Positions 7,276 through 13,530 of a stretch of DNA of 29,134 nt are shown one piece after another. A program made the position numbers and the translations under genes. The DNA comes from Verrucomicrobia subdivision 3 bacterium UBA693 (GTDB taxonomy: Bacteria > Verrucomicrobiota > Verrucomicrobiia > Limisphaerales > UBA8199), in NCBI GenBank assembly GCA_002298785.1, contig DBMR01000010.1:137923-167056 (forward strand), in the 5' to 3' direction. Under the pieces are notes generated by a model that was not told the DNA's origin, did no database searches, and saw nothing but the letters and a program-made list of their open reading frames with translations. How positions within the stretch are numbered: position 1 is the stretch's first letter; every line of letters starts with the position of its first letter.

Positions 7276-7962
7276 TTAAGGATTGTTGACCCAGGTCTCC
7301 TGGTGCGGTTGGTGATCGAGATTCCAGCGTTGCCGGGCGCGGTCACTCTTTTGGAGCCAGACGGTTTTCTTCCCGTATTCGACATGGGCGTCGCAAAAGG
7401 CGGCGTTGAAACCCTCGTGATGACGGGGAGCCGTCAACTCAACCAGGAGGTTCAAGGGCATGTCGTCCGCGTCACGATCGCCACCGACTGGCGCGGATTT
7501 TGCATCGCAGATCGCAATCATGTCGCTGGGTGCTCTGACCCCGGTCTCGGCCACGTAAAGGCCGCCGCCATCCAGCCCCAGCGAGACTGGGTTGCGGATG
7601 TTGAAGCGGGCGGTGCCGGCCATGTTATAATCGTAGCTGGGGTTAACCTGGGGCAGGGCGGGGTTATTGGTCCACGGAGCCGATGCCCGGTTTCCCGGAC
7701 ACTGGAACAGGTTGCGGTTATTGGACGCCAGCGGCAGCAGCATGGTGTCCCAAAAGGTCACCCCGCTCAACCACAGCGGGTATTTCCGGAAATCGGAGGT
7801 GTACATGCTCAGCGCCAGGCCCATTTGATGCAGATTGCTCCGGCACGCCACCGAGATGCCGGCGGATTTGGCGCGGGACAAAGCGGGCAACAGGAGGCTC
7901 GCCAGGATGGCGATGATGGCGATCACCACCAGCAATTCAATGAGGGTAAAAGCGGTCCTCAT
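7276..7962 (-). CDS. Type II secretion / prepilin-like protein (DUF1559-like)
   Basis: The 228-residue protein starts at ATG 7962 (MRTAFTLIELLVVIAI); a TTG 30 bases upstream is less likely. The prepilin signal has F5 and the conserved Glu at position +5 after the cut (E9), followed by a long hydrophobic helix ending LLLPALSRAKSAG. The usual Gly before the cut is Ala here. The pilin-like globular part ends with the H-x9-DG-like segment FNAAFCDAHVEYGKKTVW, typical of the many pseudopilin-like proteins of Verrucomicrobia and Planctomycetes. They are thought to be processed by a prepilin peptidase and to lie in the inner membrane; roles are unknown. It is convergent with the PARG gene. Confidence 0.87.
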   Translation of the reverse strand: MRTAFTLIELLVVIAIIAILASLLLPALSRAKSAGISVACRSNLHQMGLALSMYTSDFRKYPLWLSGVTFWDTMLLPLASNNRNLFQCPGNRASAPWTNNPALPQVNPSYDYNMAGTARFNIRNPVSLGLDGGGLYVAETGVRAPSDMIAICDAKSAPVGGDRDADDMPLNLLVELTAPRHHEGFNAAFCDAHVEYGKKTVWLQKSDRARQRWNLDHQPHQETWVNNP

Positions 7963-8131
7963 GCGCTGTTGTATCCGGAGGGTCACAAACAAGAGCTTAT
8001 CATAATAAGTAGAACAGGTAAAGGTTGACTGCGCGGCGTACGAAATGCCGCCAGCCTTTTTGCCCGCGAATGACGGCTGAATTTTCCATCGTCCATTTGG
8101 ATCGGTAGCGGTTGGAGGATCGGGCTCTGCT

Positions 8132-8152
8132 GAACCCGGGTAACCCGGGTTC
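8132..8152. repeat. 21-bp palindrome with single-base centre
   Basis: Arms GAACCCGGGT (8132-8141) and ACCCGGGTTC (8143-8152) are perfect inverted copies around A8142. The same bases also form two direct copies of AACCCGGG. It sits about 150 bases before the sulfur-operon promoter and may be a regulator site. Confidence 0.5.
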
Positions 8153-8274
8153 GAAAGATAAGAAATCAGGCAAGGATTTGATTTTAATCCAATATAAAGC
8201 GATCAACAAAGTCGTGGTTAAACAAATTTCGATTTATTTTTTGTTGAAGGAAAGCCACTTACGCATAGTCATAA

Positions 8275-8301
8275 TTAACTCTATTGACTTACTTGAGTTA
8301 A
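8275..8301. promoter_or_regulatory. Inverted repeat, candidate operator of the sulfur operon
   Basis: TTAACTC (8275-8281) and GAGTTAA (8295-8301) are perfect 7-base inverted copies with a 13-base centre. The -35 box of the operon promoter lies inside the centre, so a dimeric repressor bound here would block RNA polymerase. No regulator gene is nearby. Confidence 0.45.
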
Positions 8302-8311
8302 GCATTATAGG
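8284..8311 (+). promoter_or_regulatory. Promoter of the DUF2292-cysK operon
   Basis: TTGACT (8284-8289) and TATAGG (8306-8311) are 16 bases apart, the best sigma-70-like pair in this region, 23 bases before the first start codon at 8335. Confidence 0.5.
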
Positions 8312-8334
8312 TTGCGTGGCATAGTTGAACAACA

Positions 8335-8541
8335 ATGAATGCGCAATTTGACAAGCAGGCAATTGAGCCAGGTTGGATCGGGGTCCTGAAGGCCCAGGTC
8401 GAGTCGTTGAAATTCGGCACGGTCCAGGTAGTGGTGCATGAATCGCGCGTCGTTCAGATTGAAAAGACGGAGAAATTACGGTTGGACAAACAAACAGGAC
8501 CAGGTGAATTCCGAAGGCCGGTCACTCATTTAGGAACTTAA
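8335..8541 (+). CDS. DUF2292 (YezD-like) small protein, copy 1
   Basis: The 68-residue protein contains the family core WIGVLKAQVESLKFGTVQVVVHESRVVQIEKTEKLRL, quoted here as its signature segments SLKFGTVQVVVHE and VVQIEKTEKLR. DUF2292 proteins are short alpha/beta proteins often placed beside cysteine, methionine and sulfate-uptake genes; no activity is established. It is the first gene of the sulfur operon, 25 bases before cysK. A paralogue sits at 12127. The start has no Shine-Dalgarno sequence, as often in this genome. Confidence 0.85.
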   Translation: MNAQFDKQAIEPGWIGVLKAQVESLKFGTVQVVVHESRVVQIEKTEKLRLDKQTGPGEFRRPVTHLGT

Positions 8542-8566
8542 TAAACCAAAGCAGAGAGGATCACGT

Positions 8567-9529
8567 ATGCCAGTATATCCCGACATTATCAGCACGATTG
8601 GAAGAACCCCCTTAATCAAGCTCAACCGGGTCAGTCAGGGCGCCCCGGCGGTAATCGCGCTCAAGGGTGAATTCTTCAATCCCCTCGGCAGTGTGAAAGA
8701 CCGGATTGGGCAGGCCATGATCCTGGCCGCAGAGCGGGATGGCGTGCTGAAGCCGAGCACCACCATCATTGAACCCACCTCGGGAAACACCGGGATCGCT
8801 TTGGCGTTTGTGGCGGCCACCCGTGGATACAAACTGGTCCTGACCATGCCGGAGAGCATGAGCCTTGAACGCCGCACGCTGTTGGCGCTGCTGGGCGCCC
8901 GGCTGGTGTTAACCCCGGCCACCGAAGGAATGAAGGGGGCGATTAAGAGGGCCGAGGACCTAAACCGGGAAATTCCCGATTCCTGGATTCCACAGCAATT
9001 CAGCAATCCGGCTAATCCAGAAGTTCATCGTCGGACCACGGCGGAGGAGATTTGGACGGATACTGATGGCAAGGCGGACATTCTGGTGTCGGCAGTCGGT
9101 ACCGGCGGCACGATCACCGGGGTGAGCGAGGTGATCAAGTCGCGGCGCAAAAGCTTTCAGTCCATCGCGGTCGAGCCCAAGGACTCACCCGTGATCACCC
9201 AGACTCGAGCCGGGCAGCCGCTCAAACCAGGTTCGCACAAAATCCAGGGCACCGGCGCGGGCTTCGTTCCCAAAAACCTCAACCTGGGGGTTTTGGACGA
9301 CGTAATCACTGTCAGTAACGACGACGCGCTGACGACGGCGCGAAGACTGGCCCTCGAGGAAGGAATTCTGGCCGGCATTTCCACTGGGGCGAATGTTTGG
9401 GCGGCGTTGCAGGTGGCCAATCGTCCCGAGAACAAGGGCAAACTGATCGTAACGGTCGGCTGCAGCACGGGCGAGCGTTACCTGAGCACCGCCCTGGCAG
9501 AACCAGCTCGAAACCAGGTTTCCGCTTAG
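8567..9529 (+). CDS. cysK: Cysteine synthase A (O-acetylserine sulfhydrylase)
   Basis: The 320-residue protein is a full-length fold-type II PLP enzyme that makes cysteine from O-acetylserine and sulfide. K44 in NPLGSVKDRIG is the Schiff-base lysine. EPTSGNTGIALAFV is the substrate-carboxylate loop, and SAVGTGGTITGV binds the PLP phosphate. ILAGISTGAN and VGCSTGERYLS complete the active site. GAGAGGATCAC lies before the ATG as a good ribosome binding site, in contrast to the weak sites of its neighbours. It is the core enzyme of the sulfur cluster. Confidence 0.96.
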   Translation: MPVYPDIISTIGRTPLIKLNRVSQGAPAVIALKGEFFNPLGSVKDRIGQAMILAAERDGVLKPSTTIIEPTSGNTGIALAFVAATRGYKLVLTMPESMSLERRTLLALLGARLVLTPATEGMKGAIKRAEDLNREIPDSWIPQQFSNPANPEVHRRTTAEEIWTDTDGKADILVSAVGTGGTITGVSEVIKSRRKSFQSIAVEPKDSPVITQTRAGQPLKPGSHKIQGTGAGFVPKNLNLGVLDDVITVSNDDALTTARRLALEEGILAGISTGANVWAALQVANRPENKGKLIVTVGCSTGERYLSTALAEPARNQVSA

Positions 9530-9628
9530 CCGGGAACGATCCTCGGAGCGAGATTTGCAGCCGACCATAATCCTGGAGGCTGTCAGACATTGAAAATTAC
9601 CTAAGAACCAAATACTGACCGGACAACC

Positions 9629-9657
9629 GGAGGTCTTGTTCGCAAGCAATAAGACCT
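9629..9657 (+). promoter_or_regulatory. Hairpin in the leader of the DUF3034-like gene
   Basis: AGGTCTT (9631-9637) pairs with AAGACCT (9651-9657), ending one base before the ATG at 9659. Inside it CTTG-TTCG-CAAG can form a stable UUCG tetraloop hairpin. It may control translation; the GGAGG at 9629 is too far from the ATG to act as a normal ribosome site unless folded. Confidence 0.4.
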
Positions 9658-9658
9658 A

Positions 9659-10660
9659 ATGAAAAATAATCGTCAGAACGGAACACATTATCAGCACTCG
9701 ATAGGCCATTGGAAATACAGCGTTTTGATCGCGGCGGCGGTATGGGCCGCGCCTGCTGCGGTCCTGGCAGCCGACCAGGGGACCAACGCGCCGGCGGGAG
9801 AAATTGAGAAAAAGGCGGAAAAAGGGCCACCGCTTCCGCTGCACCAGATCGAAGGGAACGGTGGAATTTTCTCCACCCTCTCGGCGTATATTGTCAACCC
9901 GCCCCGTGATGGGGAAGTGGTGGGAAGGCCCGCCGCCGGTTTCGCTTACGTCAACCTCGGGCACGGCCAGGACCTCTACGCGCTGACGGTGACGGAATCT
10001 CCCTGGAAGCGACTGGAGTTAGGGTTTGGCTACAACAATCTCAACCTGGGCGATCTGCCCACGGATATACTCAAGGCGACCGGAGTCCAGATTTCCGATC
10101 AGAGTGTGGGCTTGTATAACGGCAATGCCCGGCTGCAACTACTGGCCGAGAATGAGTTCAGGCAGAAGTGGATCCCGGCCCTGACCTTCGGCACCCACTT
10201 CAAGTTTAACGACACCTACGGCACCATCAATCACGAGTTGGGTGGAGCGTTGGCGCAGATTGGCGTGACGCACAACACGGACGTTGATTTCACCCTTTAT
10301 GCTTCAAAGCTCCTTACGTTCCTGCCACGGCCGGTCCTCGTGGAGCTCGGCGGCCGTGCCACTCGGGGAGTGTGGAACGGATTGCTGGGGTTTACGCCCG
10401 ATTACCAGTTCCTATTCGAGGGGAATATCGGGGTCTTCATTACCGACAACTTCATCCTGGCCGCGGAATACAAGCAACAGGCTAGTGATTACCAACCCAT
10501 CAACGGGCTGATTGGAAAGGCCAGCGATTGGTGGACGATTGACGCCGCTTACATCGTCAACAAGCACCTTACCGTAGCCGCCGGCTACGGCCATTTCGGA
10601 ACGGTCCTCAATCACGAAGCGAATGGAGTGTGGGGGATCACCACGAAATACGAGTTTTGA
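9659..10660 (+). CDS. Outer-membrane beta-barrel protein, DUF3034-like
   Basis: The 333-residue protein has a long N-terminal signal (hydrophobic core SVLIAAAVWAAPAAVLAA) and a polar linker. Alternating amphipathic strands follow to the end and finish in the aromatic KYEF expected of outer-membrane barrels. Segments LELGFGYNNLNLG, FLFEGNIGVFITDNFILAAEYKQ and HLTVAAGYGHFGTVLN resemble DUF3034 barrel proteins, whose role is unknown. Placement between cysK and metY suggests a channel for a sulfur compound, an inference from context only. The gene starts right after a leader hairpin. Confidence 0.72.
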   Translation: MKNNRQNGTHYQHSIGHWKYSVLIAAAVWAAPAAVLAADQGTNAPAGEIEKKAEKGPPLPLHQIEGNGGIFSTLSAYIVNPPRDGEVVGRPAAGFAYVNLGHGQDLYALTVTESPWKRLELGFGYNNLNLGDLPTDILKATGVQISDQSVGLYNGNARLQLLAENEFRQKWIPALTFGTHFKFNDTYGTINHELGGALAQIGVTHNTDVDFTLYASKLLTFLPRPVLVELGGRATRGVWNGLLGFTPDYQFLFEGNIGVFITDNFILAAEYKQQASDYQPINGLIGKASDWWTIDAAYIVNKHLTVAAGYGHFGTVLNHEANGVWGITTKYEF

Positions 10661-10670
10661 AGGATAACCT

Positions 10671-10753
10671 GAATGGGGGTTGGTTCGGAAGCCGGGGGCG
10701 GGCGGCAGGCGTATGGGGTCGCCTCCGCCCGCAGGGTTCCGCGACCACCATTC
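10671..10753. repeat. 83-bp imperfect inverted repeat between the barrel gene and metY
   Basis: The outer arms GAATGG (10671-10676) and CCATTC (10748-10753) and a CGGAA/TTCCG pair enclose a perfect GC stem GCGGGCGG (10698-10705) with CCGCCCGC (10725-10732), and inside that GGCG with CGCC. No T-run follows, so it is more likely a REP-like or mRNA-stabilising element than a terminator. Confidence 0.65.
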
Positions 10754-10779
10754 ATGACACGATTTTCATTTAACTTATT

Positions 10780-12078
10780 ATGAGCATACCAACACAAAGT
10801 CTTAGCACTCTCGCCTTGCACGCTGGGCAAGTTCCTGACCCGACCACCGGCGCTCGCGCCGTGCCAATTTACCAAACCACCTCGTATGTCTTTAAGAGCA
10901 CGGATCACGCCGCAAATTTGTTCGCGCTCAAGGAATTCGGGAACATCTACACCCGGCTGATGAATCCCACCACCGATGTGTTCGAGCAACGCATCGCGGC
11001 CATTGAAGGGGGGACGGGAGCCCTGGCAGTCAGTTCCGGCCAGGCGGCAACCACCTTCGCTTTGTTGGCCATCACCCAGGTGGGTGACGAGATCGTTTCC
11101 GCCAATAATCTCTACGGCGGCACCTACCAACTGTTCCACTACACGCTGCCAAAGCTTGGCCGCACCGTCAAATTCGTGGACTCGGGCAATCCGGAGGCTT
11201 TCCGGCGCGCGATCACCTCTCGGACCCGGGCGATTTACGCGGAGACCATCGGCAACCCGAAGCTGGATGTGCCGGACTTTGAAGCGCTCGCCAAAATCGC
11301 GCATGAAGCGGGAATTCCACTGGTGGTGGACAACACCATTGGGGTCGGCTTGGTGAAACCCATCGATTACGGCGTCGATATCGTGGTGGCTTCGGCCACC
11401 AAGTACATCGGCGGGCATGGAACCTCGATCGGTGGGGTGATCGTCGATTCCGGTGAATTCGCGTGGAACAATGGGAAATTCCCGGAGTTCACCGAGCCCG
11501 ATCCAAGCTATCATGGACTGAAGTTTTGGGACGTATTCGGGAGCTTTCCGGGTTTGGGAAATGTGGCCTTTATTATCAAGGTTCGTGTCCAGCTCCTGCG
11601 AGACCTCGGAGCGGCGCTGAGCCCCTTCAATTCCTTCCTGTTCCTGCAGGGTTTGGAGACCTTGCCGTTGCGCCAGCGCCAGCATTCAGAAAACGCCCTG
11701 GCAGTGGCGCGCTGGCTCAAAGCGCACCCCCTGGTTTCCTGGGTCACCTATCCGGGGTTGACCGAAGATCCGAACAACCGGCTGGCGGCCAAGTACTTGA
11801 AGCAAGGCTTCGGTGGCATCCTGGGCTTCGGCATCAAAGGGGGGCTGCCCGCGGGCCGCAAATTCATTAACGCGGTAAAGCTGTTCTCTCACCTGGCCAA
11901 TATTGGCGACTCCAAAAGCCTGGTCATTCACCCGGCTTCGACCACGCACCAGCAGCTCACCCCGGAAGAGCAAACCGCCACCGGAGTGACCCCCGACTAT
12001 GTGAGGCTCTCGATCGGCATCGAGGACGTGGAAGATATCAAGGCTGATATCGACCAGGCGCTGAAAGCGTCGCAATGA
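10780..12078 (+). CDS. metY: O-acetylhomoserine sulfhydrylase (aminocarboxypropyltransferase)
   Basis: The 432-residue protein is a Cys/Met-metabolism fold-type I PLP enzyme that forms homocysteine from O-acetylhomoserine and sulfide. Motifs in order: IYQTTSYVF and YTRLMNPTTDVFEQRIAAIEGG, SSGQAATTFALLAI, DNTIGVG, and SATKYIGGHGTSIGG with Schiff-base K208. The insertion before LRDLGAALSPFNSFLFLQGLETL and the C-terminal SLVIHPASTTHQQLT are typical of the long (about 430) MetY class rather than MetB/MetC. It follows a strong hairpin and no Shine-Dalgarno is visible. With cysK it gives two sulfide-fixing routes. Confidence 0.95.
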   Translation: MSIPTQSLSTLALHAGQVPDPTTGARAVPIYQTTSYVFKSTDHAANLFALKEFGNIYTRLMNPTTDVFEQRIAAIEGGTGALAVSSGQAATTFALLAITQVGDEIVSANNLYGGTYQLFHYTLPKLGRTVKFVDSGNPEAFRRAITSRTRAIYAETIGNPKLDVPDFEALAKIAHEAGIPLVVDNTIGVGLVKPIDYGVDIVVASATKYIGGHGTSIGGVIVDSGEFAWNNGKFPEFTEPDPSYHGLKFWDVFGSFPGLGNVAFIIKVRVQLLRDLGAALSPFNSFLFLQGLETLPLRQRQHSENALAVARWLKAHPLVSWVTYPGLTEDPNNRLAAKYLKQGFGGILGFGIKGGLPAGRKFINAVKLFSHLANIGDSKSLVIHPASTTHQQLTPEEQTATGVTPDYVRLSIGIEDVEDIKADIDQALKASQ

Positions 12079-12126
12079 GCTTCCGGGGGGCGGTATCTGA
12101 TTCACCCAAATAGCCAAAGGAACACC

Positions 12127-12330
12127 ATGACCCACTCCATCAAGCCAGCGCCGAAGGACGGCGATGAGACTCCGGCCTGGCTTGAATTCGTGCGCAAACA
12201 AGTCTCCTCGCTGCGTTACGGCGTAGTGCAAATCGTGGTGCACGAAGGAGCGGTGACCCAGATCGAAACAACCGAGCGGGTGAGAATCGAAGCCACACCG
12301 ACAGAGCCACGCCGAAAGACAGCCGGTTGA
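12127..12330 (+). CDS. DUF2292 (YezD-like) small protein, copy 2
   Basis: The 67-residue protein carries SSLRYGVVQIVVHEGAVTQ and IETTERVRI, matching the copy at 8335 segment by segment (SLKFGTVQVVVHESRVVQIEKTEKLRL there). AAAGGAACACC before the ATG gives a clear ribosome site. It ends in TTGA at the junction with the sulfate-binding gene, so the two are coupled or nearly so. Role unknown; the family is repeatedly found in sulfur assimilation operons. The paralogues flank cysK and metY. Confidence 0.85.
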   Translation: MTHSIKPAPKDGDETPAWLEFVRKQVSSLRYGVVQIVVHEGAVTQIETTERVRIEATPTEPRRKTAG

Positions 12331-12344
12331 AGACGAGCCAAGGC

Positions 12345-13412
12345 ATGATTACACGCAGCCAAATCACCAAGCTGGAAAGGGTTGGTAGGGGAGCCTTGCG
12401 GAGCCTTCTTTCAATGTTCCTGTTGTGGGGGAGCGGGAGCAGCCCTGGCTCCCCACCTGCCATCCAGGCTGCCGAGGTGAGTCTCTTGAACGTTTCATAC
12501 GATGTCACCCGGGAATTCTATCGCGAGTTCAACATCCTCTTCGCCGCTCATTGGAAAGAGAAAACCGGAGAGGCACTCTCGATCAACCAATCCAATGGCG
12601 GTTCGAGCTAACAAGTCCGGAGCGTGCTGGATGGGCTCGAGGCGGACGTGGTGACGATGAATCAAAGGCTGGACCTGGATCTCCTGTACGAAAAGCGGCA
12701 ACTGATCCCGAAGGATTGGTCATCACGGCTCCCATTTAATAGTGTGCCGTACACGTCCACGATTTTGTTTCTGGTCCGAAAGGGCAACCCCAAGGGCATC
12801 CAGGATTGGCCTGATCTGATCAAGCCCGGCGTGTCGGTGGTCGTCCCCAACCCGAAGACTTCCGGCAACGGACGCTACAGTTACCTGGCCGCTTGGGGAT
12901 ATGCCATGAAGCAGCCAGGGGGGAATCAGGCGAGCGCAGCCGAGTTCGTCGGCAAATTGTTCGCCGCCGTTCCAGTGCTCGATGCGGGAGGCCGTGCCGC
13001 TACCACTACCTTTGCCCAACGCCAGATCGGCGATGTACTGCTAACGTTCGAGAACGAAGTTGAATTGGTCCGGAAAGAGTTCGGCGCCGGCCTGTTCGAG
13101 GTTGTGGTTCCATCGATCAGCGTCCTTGCCGAAGCGCCCGTGGTGTGGGTCGACCAGGTCGTGAACAAGCGCGGCACGGCCAGGGTGGCGCAGGCTTACC
13201 TGAACTATCTCTTTAGTGATGCCGGCCAGGAGTTGGCGGCCAAACACTATTTCCGACCGCAGAACAAAGAAATCCTGGCCCGTTACCGCCAACAATTCCA
13301 GCCGCTGGAGCTTTTCACGATCGATCAAGTCTTTGGAAGTTGGGCTGAGGCCCAGAAGGTCCACTTCCAGGAAGGCGGATTATACGACCAAATCTACAGG
13401 AAGGGGAAATGA
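12345..13412 (+). pseudogene. sbp: Periplasmic sulfate-binding protein with an in-frame TAA
   Basis: A signal peptide (LLSMFLLWGSGSS...IQAAEV) is followed by the sulfate-binding fold: LLNVSYDVTREFYREFN, INQSNGGSS, then TAA at 12609-12611. In the same frame the fold then resumes with QVRSVLDGLEADVVTMNQ. The rest is intact to the usual end (PNPKTSGNGRYSYLAAWGYA, the sulfate-liganding loop, and QAYLNYLFSDAGQELAAKHYFRP). Family members have Lys at the stop position (GGSGKQARSV), so a single base change from AAA explains it. Codon 89 of 355 from ATG 12345; a TTG at 12327 is an alternative start. The second half alone has no signal peptide. Permease and ATPase genes are absent from the window. A sequencing error or stop-codon readthrough is possible. 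Confidence 0.88.
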
Positions 13413-13530
13413 GCCAAACCGTTACCAGGCGACACCACCTCGTTTCGACCAACTCCGACGAGTTCGGGGCGTGGCCAACCACCGATTACCTCAGAGCAAT
13501 TGTGCGAACCGCTTTTGCCCAATCGCCCTC

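Larger units (their letters stand above)
7963..8334. other. AT-rich control region upstream of the sulfur operon
   Basis: This 372-base stretch separates the divergent prepilin gene from the sulfur operon and is clearly more AT-rich than its surroundings from about 8160 on. It holds a 21-bp odd palindrome (8132-8152), the inverted repeat and promoter listed separately (8275-8311), and AACAAA/TTTGTT short repeats near 8220-8245. Short frames on both strands lack protein-like composition and were not called. Confidence 0.6.

Noticed and set aside
8143..8165. GGGTTCGAA resembling a tRNA T-loop
   Set aside because: The following bases do not pair back to close a T-stem, and no acceptor or anticodon arm is nearby; it is explained by the 21-bp palindrome.
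9629..9633. GGAGG as the ribosome binding site for the barrel gene
   Set aside because: It is 25 bases before the ATG, too far for direct use; it is treated as part of the leader hairpin.
10612..11685. A 357-residue minus-strand frame opposite metY
   Set aside because: It mirrors the codon structure of metY, has no recognisable domain and crosses an intergenic hairpin.
12624..13412. A separate 262-residue gene starting after the TAA
   Set aside because: It begins in the middle of the sulfate-binding fold, lacks a signal peptide and lies in the same frame as the upstream part, so it is the rest of one interrupted gene.
13216..13530. An N-terminal extension of the porin gene overlapping the sulfate-binding gene
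   Set aside because: The extension has no signal peptide or family match and covers 197 bases of an established gene; ATG 13531 starts a proper export signal.
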